Positions 31,757 through 41,518 of a DNA stretch of 55,362 nt are shown piece after piece. A model generated the notes under the pieces. The model was not told the DNA's origin, searched no databases, and saw only the letters and a program-made list of their open reading frames with translations. The stretch lies in assembly GCA_004143605.1 (NCBI GenBank), contig AWVY01000045.1, positions 1 to 55,362 of the forward strand, in the 5' to 3' direction. Every line of letters starts with the position of its first letter. The first letter of the stretch is position 1. The translations under genes were made by a program, and so were the position numbers. The DNA comes from Desulforamulus aquiferis. GTDB taxonomy: Bacteria; Bacillota; Desulfotomaculia; Desulfotomaculales; Desulfotomaculaceae.

Positions 31757-32185
31757 GGTACTAATTCTTATTTTTTTTCTTTCCCCTTGCAGGTTTCTGG
31801 GCAGAAGTAACCGCTTTTGTTTCATTAGCCTTCTGGCCGGTTCTTCGGTTGTGATGCCCTTTTTGGCATTAAGCTCCATTTGACCGCTCTTATAGAGCAA
31901 GTAAAGCAATCCTAACCAAGATACAACAGGTAAAATTGCCAGCATACTCATAAACCAGGTGGTTTGTTTACTTATGCCCACGGCATATCCGAACCAAAGA
32001 TAAAGCCCTGCAACGGCTATCCTTCCTGCTAGATAAACATATTGTTGAATTGTCTCACTTATGTTTGCTTCCGCCAGCTGCCAGTTAATGAGGTAAAAAC
32101 CTACGGTTAAAGAAATAAATACTAGGGTAAATGTAATCCTTTTCCTTTTAATCTCCTGGGCTGCTTGGTTCAAGGAATTCAACAC
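31739..32185 (-). CDS. Small integral membrane protein
   Basis: The 148-residue reading has a charged N-terminus (KEIKRKRIT-like), then four hydrophobic helices (FTLVFISLTVGFYLINW, YVYLAGRIAVAGLYLWFGYA, WFMSMLAILPVVSWLGLLYL). The tail is basic. As written it runs into the terminator hairpin. One more A in the A8 run near 31771-31778 would give the stop at 31761-31763, a more natural end. I do not recognise a family. A start ATG at 32185 with no strong ribosome binding site lowers the certainty of the N-terminus. Confidence 0.65.
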   Translation of the reverse strand: MLNSLNQAAQEIKRKRITFTLVFISLTVGFYLINWQLAEANISETIQQYVYLAGRIAVAGLYLWFGYAVGISKQTTWFMSMLAILPVVSWLGLLYLLYKSGQMELNAKKGITTEEPARRLMKQKRLLLPRNLQGERKKIRISTKAITL

Positions 32186-32257
32186 TCCAAACTACATTAT
32201 TTTGCATTTAAAACAGTATACCAAAATAAGCCTTAACGAAAAGGTTATAAAAACTCC

Positions 32258-33389
32258 CTAGTTTTCTTTGAGCTTTTCCTGAATAGCCACACAGCCAAAA
32301 TCCTGATTCTCGTGAATGATATTTAAAAATTCCTTGGCAGTCCTATTGGCAAATTTTAAATTATTTGCAACAACGGCCAAAAACATGAATGCATGTAGGT
32401 AATGTGACCCTGTCAGTCTCTCATGCCATTGGTCAACAAAGGTACTCATTTCCTGCCAGAATTCCTCATCCACAGGATAATGCTCTGCTGACTCTCCTTC
32501 AAATAATGATCCCTGCAAACGTTTATTTAGTCTCACAAAATCTTTATTCCCATGTGCCAGCATTGCCAGGATGGCTTCAAATTCCGGAGATATACTTGGG
32601 TTGCCATGTTGTTTCCTCCACTGTATTCTCTCTTCTGTGGCCTCATATATATCTTTGCTTTTGTGATAAAGGTTCGAGTTGAAGTCTATGTATCTCTCCA
32701 ATAGCTGATCCTGCCAGGGCAGCTGTTTTGTTTCCTTGCCCGACTGTTCCTTCCATAATTCAAGATAGACCCTACACTCGGTCAACAGGCTTTTTATCTC
32801 ATTTCTTTTAGACAAATACTCTTCATCCGGCATGGGACTAATATTGTTAAAGCGGGTAGCCAGGGAACAAAAAAATTCTGCCATAACCTCATTTAACCTC
32901 TTAGAAACTTCTATTAACTTCTCCCGGTAGTGGGGCGGTGCGATAAGTCCATTAACCAGCACCCCTGAAACTAACCCTATAAAAATGCCGATACTTCGGT
33001 TAAATGCCTCGGTCAAAAAGGCCTCTCTAGGTGAACTTAAAATAATGACCATGGGTACCAGAGCCATTACCACTTCTCCTAAACCTAATCTTAATACTAA
33101 CCATATGACTAGTGGAGTAGCCAGGCCCATTTCAAGGTCCCGGAGCCCATAAAAAGCCAACTGCAAGCCCTACTACAACACCAACCATGTGTACTGCCAG
33201 CTGTTCCCAGGCATTACGCAAAGACCTGTTTAATGATGGCTGCACATTAATTATGGCTGTTATGGCTGCCACCACAGAATTTAAATTAAAGGCCTCGGCA
33301 AGATACACAGTCAGCATTACTGCCAGGGCAGTTTTTATCATTCTTGCACCAAAGGGCATTTTTAAACGAAATTTCCTTAAACCTGCCAT
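32258..33389 (-). CDS. Aromatic acid exporter family protein (FUSC-like), frame-shifted
   Basis: The N-terminal membrane part FGARMIKTALAVMLTVYLAE with INVQPSLNRSLRNAWEQLAV matches the ArAE_1/FUSC family. About six helices are followed by a long cytoplasmic helical domain (residues 170-370). The frame shifts near 33140 (GVVVGLAVGFLW then GLRDLEMGLATPLVIW). About 377 residues, usual for the Firmicutes members. The family includes efflux of aromatic carboxylic acids, but most of these proteins are not characterised. Confidence 0.82.
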
Positions 33390-33415
33390 CCCTAAAATCT
33401 CCCTAAAATATTACT

Positions 33416-34662
33416 TTAATTAGCTGATTTAGCCGCACTAATTCCTGCCAGATAACCCGAGGACCATGCCCACTGCAGATTATATCCACCACAGTCACCG
33501 TCAATATCCATTACTTCTCCGCCAAAGTATAATCCTTCGACTAGTTTTGATTGCATTGTTCTTGGATCAATATCCTTAACGTCAATACCACCGGCTGTGG
33601 TCTGGGCAGCTGACCAGGTATTTGTGCCCTCCACCTCAAAACGCCAATCCTGTAATAAACTAATAATCCCATCTTTTTCTGCAGAGCTAAGCTCAGATAC
33701 TCTTTTATTTAGGTCAGCAATACCTGCTTGCTTTAAGAACACTGGTATCAATTGTTTGTTAATAAAGCCAACAAAACTAAAGCTTACTGTCTTCCCAGGG
33801 TTATCCTTAAATCTCTTATTAGTATAGCTAATTATCTCCTCCCTAGATAGGTGATTAATTATTACCACCTTAAGCCAAACCTGCTTACCCTTTTTAATCC
33901 ATTCTGATGCCGAACGACTGACTTGAAAGATTGGCGGCCCCGAAATGCCATATTCTGTAAATAAGATCTCACCTCTGGCCCTAGCCATAGTTTTATTACC
34001 CACAATTATCTCGGCATCCCCATCAAATTTAATTCCTTTTATTTGTTTTAGATAGGGATAATTAAGTTTTAGCTGTACCAGGGCGGGAAATGGTTCTACT
34101 AGGCTATGTCCAAAAGTCTGGGCTAGTAAATACCCGCTCCCGGTGGTTCCAAGATTTGGAGCAGCCTTGCCCCCTGTTGCTATAATAACTTTATCAGCCG
34201 AAATAGCCTCTCCTCCCTTTAGGGTTATCTGAAACCCCCTATTGTTCCTTTTAATCCCCTTTGTTTCAGCCTCTACAATAACTTTTACGCCAATTGACTC
34301 CATTTCATGCCTCAATACATCCAGCACACTTGATGCTTGGTTTGAAAAGGGAAATACCTTACCCTGCTCCTCCACTTTATGGGAAATACCTAATTTCTCA
34401 AAAAACTCAATGGCCCGGTAGTTGTCAAAGCGATTTAGGCATAAAAGGCAAATTTTGGATTTAAGCCATGGAAGTGAGAGATATCTATGTCGGTATTAGT
34501 TAAATTACAACGACCATTACCTGTCACCAGTAATTTCTTTCCAACTCTTTGATTCTTTTCTAAGACTGTAACTTCGGCCCCTTCTCTCCGAGCAGCAATG
34601 GCTGCTATCATACCTGAAGCTCCCCCACCCACTACGACAACTTTAGTTACCGAACTAGACAT
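33416..34662 (-). CDS. BaiN/YhiN-like flavoprotein, frame-shifted
   Basis: NAD(P)/FAD-dependent oxidoreductase of the HI0933 family. The N-terminal FAD fold is VVVVGGGASGMIAAIAAR and KLLVTGNGRCNLTNT. Further motifs are VIIATGGKAAPNLGTTGSG, LFTEYGISGPPIFQVSR, and the C-terminal GLYFGGEVMDIDGDCGGYNLQ. The frame shifts near 34400-34440. About 415 residues. ATG 34662 overlaps the stop of the preceding flavoprotein gene. BaiN reduces bile-acid intermediates in gut Clostridia, but most homologues have no known substrate. Confidence 0.9.
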
Positions 34663-36263
34663 AGCTCTCAACCCCTAACGGCTTAAACCTCTGGGCAACA
34701 GCCTCAGCGACTCTGATTCCATCCACTGCTGCGGAAACAATTCCCCCTGCATAGCCGGCACCTTCACCGGCAGGGTATAGACCGGCTATATTAGACTCCC
34801 GCTGATCATTTCTCTCTATGCGCACCGGAGAAGAGCTCCTGGTTTCTACACCTGTCATTAGGCATCGGCCAATGCAAAACCCTTGAGTTTTTGTTCGAAA
34901 TAAGGTATTGCTTCCCTTAATACGGCGGTTACATAATCTGGTAAGGATAGTTTTAAGTCAGTCATGGTAACGCCTCTACTATAGGAGGGTGTAATACTAC
35001 CCCAACTGCTGGAAGGGCGGTTTTTAAAAATCTCCTACTAATTGTGCCGGGGCCTGATAGGTTCCCCCACCTAATTGGAAGGCCCTCTGCTCCCATTTAC
35101 GTTGGAAATCCACCCCCGCCAGGGGGTGTTTACTGGGGAAATCACCCGGTGTGACACTAACAAGCAGGGCACTATTGGCATTTGCCTCATTACGGGCATG
35201 TTCACTCATACCATTGGTTACCACAGCCCCTTCCTCCGAGGCCGCTGCCACAACAACACCACCTGGACACATGCAAAAAGTATAAGCCGACCTTCCCGAT
35301 GGAGAGTGGTAGGAAAGCTTATATTCCGCCGGTCCAAGCCTTGGGTGTCCTGCAAATTGCTTATATTGGGCTAGATCTATAAGCTGCTGGGGGTGTTCTA
35401 TTCTTACACCCATTGAAAATGCCTTAGGGGTTAACTTTGTCCCTAAATCATAAAGCATCTGAAAGGTATCCCTAGCACTATGTCCGATGGCTAAAATTAC
35501 AGCTTCGGCAGGAATTCTATCACTATCGTTAACTATTACTCCCATAACCCTATTAGAATTTATTTCTAGACCTGTTACCCTAGCTCCAAAGCGAACTTCT
35601 CCACCTAGCCCTTCGATCTTTTGCCTGATGTTTTTAACCACTGTTCTAAGAATGTCTGTACCCACGTGGGGTTTGTGGGAATAAATAATTTCCTCCGGCG
35701 CTCCAGCTTCCACCATTTCTTCGAGAACTTTTCTACACCTTAAATCCCTTATTAGTGTAGTTAGCTTTCCATCAGAAAAGGTACCCGCTCCCCCCTCACC
35801 AAATTGAACATTGCACTGGGGGTTGAGCTTGCCTGTCCGCCAAAAGTTCTTTACTGCTTCAGTCCTTTTATCCACATCTTCTCCCCGCTCTAGAATCAGT
35901 GGCATATACCCATTTGGGCAAGTATCAGCCCGGCAAACAAGCCGGCAGGACCACTGCCAATTATGATCGGTCTGTTTTCCAATGGCGCCAGCCAGCCACT
36001 ACATATTCATACTCCAAGTTAGGTGTAACCACGATATCCTTATCTTCTTTAAATCTACTTAATACTTTTTGCTCATTGCTAACAACAGCATCTACCGTAT
36101 ATACGAAGAATATCTGTTCTCTTCTTCTGGCATCTATTGACCTCTTGAATATACTATAATCTACCAGTTCATTATCCCGGATCTTTAGCCTGGCTAATAG
36201 ACGCTCCTTTATCTCTAACTCAGCACGATCTATAGCAAGTTTTATGCCTGATATTCTAATCAT
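34655..36263 (-). CDS. FAD-dependent dehydrogenase (COG2509 type), frame-shifted
   Basis: The N-terminal 90 residues (MIRISGIKLAIDRAELEIKE) form the RNA-binding-like ferredoxin-fold extension usual for this family. The FAD motif GPAGLFAGLILAQMGY follows, then LILERGEDVDKR, and FGEGGAGTFSDGKLTTLI. Close to the C-terminus are TRSSSPVRIERN and YPAGEGAGYAGGIVSAAVDG. The frame shifts near 35960, 35905 and 35030-34860. About 535 residues. It overlaps the next flavoprotein gene. The physiological substrate is unknown. Confidence 0.88.
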
Positions 36264-36469
36264 ATCTTAGTTTCTTTCCTTCCCATGACTATGTAAATGG
36301 CTAAATAGCAATTTGGCCTTCTTATATGTTACATCTCTTGTTCAAAGTTTACCAGTTCCTCCTTGCTCAATTATTATTTATAGGTTATTTAATTATTTAT
36401 CCACCATTTTCTTTGATAGTTTCTTGTTCGTAACATCAATTTCTTTATTGTTATTATTTACTATTAACC

Positions 36470-36498
36470 TTGTGTTAAACCAACCATTGGAATATAAT
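36470..36498 (+). promoter_or_regulatory. Promoter of the Cys-rich small gene
   Basis: TTGTGT (36470-36475) and a consensus TATAAT (36493-36498) with a 17-base spacer. The rest of the 36264-36537 gap shows nothing else. Confidence 0.7.
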
Positions 36499-36537
36499 AG
36501 TTTCATATACAACTAGTTACTAAAGGAGGTGACATAA

Positions 36538-36711
36538 ATGGCAACCAAATTCTGTGAAAAAATAAATGAAGAGGTAACCATTGAGCCCAAAATGGATTAT
36601 GAGACCAGACAAACACAGGTTGGCTGGTTATTTTTTACCTGCTATAATTTCTACCGTAAATGTAAAGGCGCATGTCCCCGTCAGGAGCACCTTATTAAAG
36701 ATAGCAAATAA
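36538..36711 (+). CDS. Cys-containing small protein, 57 aa
   Basis: ATG 36538 follows AAAGGAGGTGA, an almost perfect match to the 16S anti-Shine-Dalgarno. The 57-residue product has four cysteines, one near the N-terminus (KFCEK) and three in FTCYNFYRKCKGACPRQ, a possible metal site. It has its own promoter and terminator, which supports a real, well-expressed gene. I do not recognise a family. Confidence 0.72.
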   Translation: MATKFCEKINEEVTIEPKMDYETRQTQVGWLFFTCYNFYRKCKGACPRQEHLIKDSK

Positions 36712-36717
36712 ACACTG

Positions 36718-36750
36718 ATAAGCAACCATTTGGGTTGCTTATTTATTTAT
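36718..36750 (+). terminator. Terminator of the small Cys-rich gene
   Basis: ATAAGCAACC (36718-36727) and GGTTGCTTAT (36733-36742), then TTATTTAT. Confidence 0.85.
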
Positions 36751-36829
36751 CTAAAATTATATGTTTTAATTAAGGGAGGGATATGTGTAGCTTAGAATTA
36801 TCCCTGCAAATTTATCCTAGGAGACAGAT

Positions 36830-37093
36830 ATGTCTAATAATAGTTCCTACTCAGTTTATATTCTCAAATGCTCCGATGAAACCTTATATACCGGCATAAC
36901 TAATAATTTAAATCAAAGGTTACACCACCATATTCTAGGCAAGGCAAGTAAATACACCCGCTCCAGGTTACCCATTAAGCTGGTTTACGTTGAAGCTAAT
37001 TATACCAAAAGTGATGCCCTTGCCAGAGAAAGGGCTATAAAAAAGCTCTCCAGAAAGCAAAAACTGCAGCTAGTCTTTTCAAGTAAGACATGA
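36830..37093 (+). CDS. GIY-YIG nuclease family protein (YhbQ-like)
   Basis: Intact, 87 residues. The GIY-YIG motif is seen as YSVYILKCSDETLYTGITNN, followed by the catalytic arginine in LNQRLHHH and the later glutamate-containing ARERAIKKLSRKQK. The size and layout match the stand-alone YhbQ/UPF0213 proteins, which are small endonuclease-like proteins linked to DNA repair. ATG 36830 follows CTAGGAGACAG. Confidence 0.92.
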   Translation: MSNNSSYSVYILKCSDETLYTGITNNLNQRLHHHILGKASKYTRSRLPIKLVYVEANYTKSDALARERAIKKLSRKQKLQLVFSSKT

Positions 37094-37120
37094 ACCGGGG
37101 CAACCCCCGGCAAAAAAAAT

Positions 37121-37956
37121 CTAATCATGAAAGTTTAAGGTATGTCCTACATTATTTAAAATAAAACCATGACCAAAGGCTTCTTTTAATTTCATTTGGG
37201 CGTGAAATCCAGTGCAGTGTGATACTGCCATCTTCTCTACCTTCATTTCCTGCAATGCCTTAATTGTCAAATCTATTCTCCCGTCATCCGCCGCAACTAA
37301 ATGAGTGCCTCCAACCACAGCATAAATATCTTTGCTTTCAGTAACCTCACAGGCATATCGTAAAATATTAATTAAACCAGAGTGGCTGCAGCCAACAACC
37401 ACCACAGTTCCCCTGGGAGTCCTAATAAATAGAGCCTGATCATCAAAAAGAGGATCAATCTGGTACTCTTGATTTTTCTTTACAATAAAGTGGGGATTAA
37501 TTGCTTCAAAATCCGTAACCCTTGGTATTTGACCTGACAGAATAATATTCTCGGCAAGCTTAATAGGCCCCTTATTTAGATGAAACTGCACTCCCAAAGA
37601 CTCCAGCTCCATCTTGGAAAAAGGCATTCCGTTTGGGCAATGGGGACCATCTGAAGTGGTGGCATATTTCTCATCAAAATTCCTGGATGTCCGAATACAT
37701 CCTTAGGGCCACCTAGGCTCAGCACCTTCTTTAGACCTCCTGTATGATCATTATGTCCATGGCTTAAGGCTATAGAATTTATCTCCTGAAGGTTTACCCT
37801 CAGTTTTTTTAAATTTGGCTCAACAGCCATCCCCTGCCCCGTATCAAATAAAACCTTATACTGCGGGGTCTCGATTAATAGAGACAATCCATGTTCAGCC
37901 AATAGCTCCCTCTTTGTTACAGAGTTTTCAGTAATCACAGTAATTTTCAATTCCAT
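37121..37956 (-). CDS. MBL-fold metallo-hydrolase, frame-shifted
   Basis: ATG 37956 has GGGGGAGAAAGG upstream. The metal-binding motif ALSHGHNDHTGG and VVVGCSHSGLIN match the dihydropteridine / RFA-P synthase-like group of MBL proteins. GGTHLVAADDGRID and VSHCTGFHAQMKL follow near the C-terminus. The frame shifts near 37610. About 278 residues. The substrate cannot be read from the sequence. Confidence 0.85.
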
Positions 37957-38205
37957 TGCCTTTCTCCCCCTATATTTTATAACCTGCAAAAAATATTGTA
38001 CTCAAATACCAAAATATAATGCTTATACCAACCTTAATCCTCTTTAAAGTTCTTTAACTTAGCTATAAATCCTGCCGGTTAAGTTATAAAACCCAGGTAT
38101 TTAATATAAATCCTATATTCACAAAATTTCTATTGCTTGCATAAGTTGCAATAACCATTTATTTCCTTGTATTGTCCTATATAATTAAGATCGCCGAGGT
38201 GTCCT

Positions 38206-39000
38206 ATGGAAAAAGAAGTTATAATATTAAGGCCTGAAAAAAGCACTTATGTTACAAGTCGCAAACCTTTCTTTATTTCATGCAATTCTTCCACTCTTCC
38301 TGTGGGTTCCTTGTGCGCTTCAAAATTTATATCCTACCTTTATTTTGACCTATCAAGTCTTCCTTCGGATCTTATAATAAAATCTGCTTTATTAACTCTA
38401 TATTTTAAAGCTCATCCATATAAAGGAATTCCACCAAACACAATAATAATTCATCCTCTTAAGAATGCCTTCGAGGATTGTGAAACATTCTTTATTGATC
38501 GTCCCCGTAATTTTGCGGAAACTAAATTAATCGCCAATTATATTTCTGAATCACCTAAATTTGAGGTGACTATAACAGAAATTTTTAATAGGTGGTATTC
38601 TCAAACACTGCCAAACCACGGACTTTCCCTTTCTACATCTGATTTATTTAATAGCGGCTATTTAAAATTTCACAGTAGTAACATCATTGATATTTCCCAA
38701 CAACCCACCTTAACAATTGAGACATCCGTCTCCAAGGAATGTGACATAGTTAACACCGAGGAAGATTTAGAGGTTTTATCAATGAATAGCTATAGCAGCA
38801 CCAGGGAGGTTTGGTGTTTCTCAGTTTTTAGTTTTATAGTGAAAAATACAGGCATAAATCAAATATTACTTACAATACAGGATAGTGCCGATGGTCTAGA
38901 TTTTATTGATGAAGGACCCGAGCGTTCTTTACTTCCTGGTCAATCCGTTATTTTGGTAAATAGATTTTTTGCCCGTTATGCTCGACTAAAGGCAGATTAG
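38206..39000 (+). CDS. DNRLRE plus DUF6385-type protein
   Basis: Intact, 264 residues. Residues 1-170 look like a DNRLRE domain: LRPEKSTYV at the start, YLYFDLSSLPSDLIIKSALL in the middle, then EVTITEIFNRWYSQTLPNHG. Residues 190-264 (STREVWCFSVFSFIVKNTGI through LLPGQSVILVNRFFARYARL) resemble the DUF6385 domain and the end of the next protein. There is no signal peptide or membrane segment. It is the first gene of the group with three glycosyltransferases and may be a surface or spore-coat structural protein; that role is inferred. Confidence 0.7.
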   Translation: MEKEVIILRPEKSTYVTSRKPFFISCNSSTLPVGSLCASKFISYLYFDLSSLPSDLIIKSALLTLYFKAHPYKGIPPNTIIIHPLKNAFEDCETFFIDRPRNFAETKLIANYISESPKFEVTITEIFNRWYSQTLPNHGLSLSTSDLFNSGYLKFHSSNIIDISQQPTLTIETSVSKECDIVNTEEDLEVLSMNSYSSTREVWCFSVFSFIVKNTGINQILLTIQDSADGLDFIDEGPERSLLPGQSVILVNRFFARYARLKAD

Positions 39001-39081
39001 CTCCCGGTGAAAGTGCTACTGGTATAATAAAGATATTCCTGCAGGGAAGGATTACCTAAGTGGCAATTTTTTACATGGCAA

Positions 39082-39103
39082 CATATGTTAATGATAAAGG
39101 AGG
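39082..39103 (+). promoter_or_regulatory. Ribosome binding site and possible mother-cell -10 motif before the DUF6385 gene
   Basis: AAAGGAGG (39096-39103) is a near-perfect Shine-Dalgarno. CATATGTTA (39082-39090) fits the CATAnnnTA -10 pattern of sporulation sigma factors E/K, but no good -35 is visible, so the promoter is only a suggestion. Confidence 0.3.
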
Positions 39104-39111
39104 AATAAAAG

Positions 39112-39708
39112 ATGCCTAACTTTACCGTGTTTAACTTTGACCCTGATGTTCTAAGAACCAAAATATTTGGTTCCATGGATGTTGCCATTGCCACTGATGC
39201 TGACGGAAGGCTAGAAATTGCCGGCATTTCTGATTCTATTACTGTTACTGCCGCTGATTTAGATATCCGGGACCTCTGTGCCGATAACGACAACGTTTTG
39301 GTATTTGGTTTCGATGGTTCTGATGTCCAACCTATTAGAACCGATGATGAGGGAAGACTAGAGGTAATATCTAACATCACCCCTACTTACACTGAGGATG
39401 AAGAGGCAGCTGTTACCACAGATGATGACTTCACCGGCCTTGCTTACGTTGACACCTCCACCCAGGTTATGTATACCTACTTTGTTTATAATACTGGTGC
39501 CAACTCTGCAGACGTTAGATTAGATGTGAGCCCAACGGGTGAGGATGAGGTATTCTATATCGATGTAGCCGCCCGAACCCTTGCTTCTGGTGCCACCGAC
39601 ACCTTTGTGGCCAAAACATTTTTGAGATATACTAGACTGTCCTACAGATCAACCGCTCCGACTGAGCCAACAACCCTGGATATTTATTTTCAATCTCAAT
39701 CAAATTAA
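39112..39708 (+). CDS. DUF6385-type protein with internal repeats
   Basis: Intact, 198 residues, no signal peptide. Residues 20-95 contain two related units, IATDADGRLEIAGISDS and IRTDDEGRLEVISNITP. Residues 100-198 form a DUF6385-like beta domain (YVDTSTQVMYTYFVYNTGAN to DTFVAKTFLRYTRLSYRS). The product is acidic and rich in D, T, S and V with very few K. The strong Shine-Dalgarno suggests high expression. With the preceding gene it is a candidate substrate for the adjacent glycosyltransferases. Confidence 0.72.
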   Translation: MPNFTVFNFDPDVLRTKIFGSMDVAIATDADGRLEIAGISDSITVTAADLDIRDLCADNDNVLVFGFDGSDVQPIRTDDEGRLEVISNITPTYTEDEEAAVTTDDDFTGLAYVDTSTQVMYTYFVYNTGANSADVRLDVSPTGEDEVFYIDVAARTLASGATDTFVAKTFLRYTRLSYRSTAPTEPTTLDIYFQSQSN

Positions 39709-39763
39709 TGCGGCCTAACATATTATTTCCTCGTTAACATGTGAATATCCGCAAGCATAGGAT

Positions 39764-39797
39764 AACCTGAGGCATTAGTTCTCAGGTTTATTCTTTA
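39764..39797 (+). terminator. Terminator after the DUF6385 gene
   Basis: AACCTGAG (39764-39771) and CTCAGGTT (39781-39788), then TATTCTTTAT. It separates the structural genes from the glycosyltransferase genes and may let the former be made in excess. Confidence 0.75.
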
Positions 39798-39815
39798 TGA
39801 AAATGGGTGAGTTGA

Positions 39816-41518
39816 GTGAAGGATACTCAGAAGCTTAGTCTTTGCATGATCGTTAGAAATGAGGCGGCAAACTTAGCAAGGTGCTTAGCCGGTGTAAGGG
39901 ATTTAGTAGATGAAATAGTTATTGTGGATACTGGCTCCATAGATAACACTTTAGACATTGCCAAGGAATTTGGGGCTCAGATTTTTACCTCTGAATGGCA
40001 AGAAAATTTTAGTACTGCTAGAAACTATTCTCTGGCCCAAGCCACCGGCGATTGGATCCTATATCTTGATGGAGATGAAGAATTAATAGATGTTAACAGG
40101 GAAACTGTTGTAAACCTGTTAAACCAACCGGTGGAGGGCTATTATTTCACAATAATAAATCCAACCACAAATCAGCCTGGTGGTCAAAGTATCCGGCACG
40201 TCAATCTTCGCCTGTTTAGAAATAATCCCAAATACCGATTTTCAGGTGCCATTCACGAGCAAATAATTCCTTCTATACTAGCCGCCAAGCCCCAAGCCAA
40301 GCTAATAAATTCAAAACTAAAAATATATCATCATGGTTATAAAACACACTCAATTGAAGAAAAAAACAAAAACCTACGCAACCTGAACATTATAAAAAAA
40401 CAGGTGGAAAAGGAACCTAATAACAACTTTTATCTATATAATCTCGGAGTAGCACTATACCAAACAAATGACCTAACAGGCGCCATTGATGCCTGGGAAA
40501 AACACTCGCAAATTTAGATATTTCCCTTGGCTATGCACCCACCCTATTCCGCAATTATATCATCTGCCTAAATCAAGCTAATCAACCAGGGAAGGCCTTA
40601 GAGATTATAAAAAAGGCCACTAGCTATTTCCCCAATTATACCGATTTATACTATCTTAAAGGTCAAACCTTAGAAAAACTAGGCGAATACCTAAAAGCAA
40701 GAAATTGTTACCAACTTTGTTTAGAATTAGGGAATGCGCCGGAACATTATGTGACAACCACCGGCGTAGGCAATTACCTTCCACACTATAAGCTGGGATA
40801 TTTAATGGAGCGATTGGATGAATTTGAAGAATCAGCCTACCACTATTTGCAAACCTACCTGGCAAATCCAGATTACCCCGAGGTCATGGAGAACCTCGGC
40901 CGTGTGTTATTAAAAGTATTATCAACACCACTAGATTTAAGGGAATACCTCTTGGATAACATTATTAATCCAAATCCTTCCCATTCTCTTAAATTGGCTA
41001 AAATTCTTTACTCAGCTGGTGACTACCCCGGCTGTTTATTGTATCTGGAGCAGTGTAATATGTCCATAGTTGAGGTTAGGGAGCTAAGGTTAAAAAGCTA
41101 CCTAGCCATGGGCCGGTTGGATCAGCTAGAAATAGAATTAGAAAATCAATACGGAGATTCTCCAGGGGAAAGTTCCTTCCAGTTAGGGAAATTTCTTTTT
41201 GATAATAATTATATCTTAGAGGCGGCAGACCACCTGCTAAAGGCAATGACAGCAGGAATTGAAACGGGTGAACTCTATTATATGCTTAGCTGTATCTGTT
41301 GCCAAAGGAATGTTCTTTGGGAAGCTGAGCAGCTAATACAAAGGGCTATTAATACCGAGCCTGAGAGACAAGAATATCACGAAAAAATGATTGATATTTT
41401 ACTTCAACAGACTATCGAAACTTTAATAGCAGCCATAGACATATTTCCAACTAACAACTCCTTCAAAGCTCTTCTTTCTTCACTCAGAGACATGAATCTA
41501 CAGGGGAGTAATGATTAA
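39816..41518 (+). CDS. Glycosyltransferase family 2 protein with TPR-like repeats, frame-shifted
   Basis: Residues 1-190 form a GT-A fold domain: SLCMIVRNEAANLARCLAGV, IVDTGSIDNTLDIA, the DxD motif LYLDGDEE and a conserved GAIHEQI. A long TPR-like helical region follows (YNLGVALYQTNDLTGAIDAW, HYKLGYLMERLDEFEESAYH). The frame shifts near 40507 (AWEKTLANLDISLGYAP when joined). About 568 residues. The GTG start at 39816 has only a weak ribosome binding site. The layout resembles SunS-type protein glycosyltransferases. The end overlaps the next gene by eight bases. Confidence 0.85.

Noticed and set aside
31616-31810. A 64-aa plus-strand frame from the repeat into the next terminator
   Set aside because: It is the translation of repeat sequence and a hairpin; copy A encodes a stop at the matching place.
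36313-36516. A 67-aa hydrophobic frame upstream of the Cys-rich small gene
   Set aside because: It overlaps a consensus promoter, has no ribosome binding site, and is low-complexity in AT-rich sequence.
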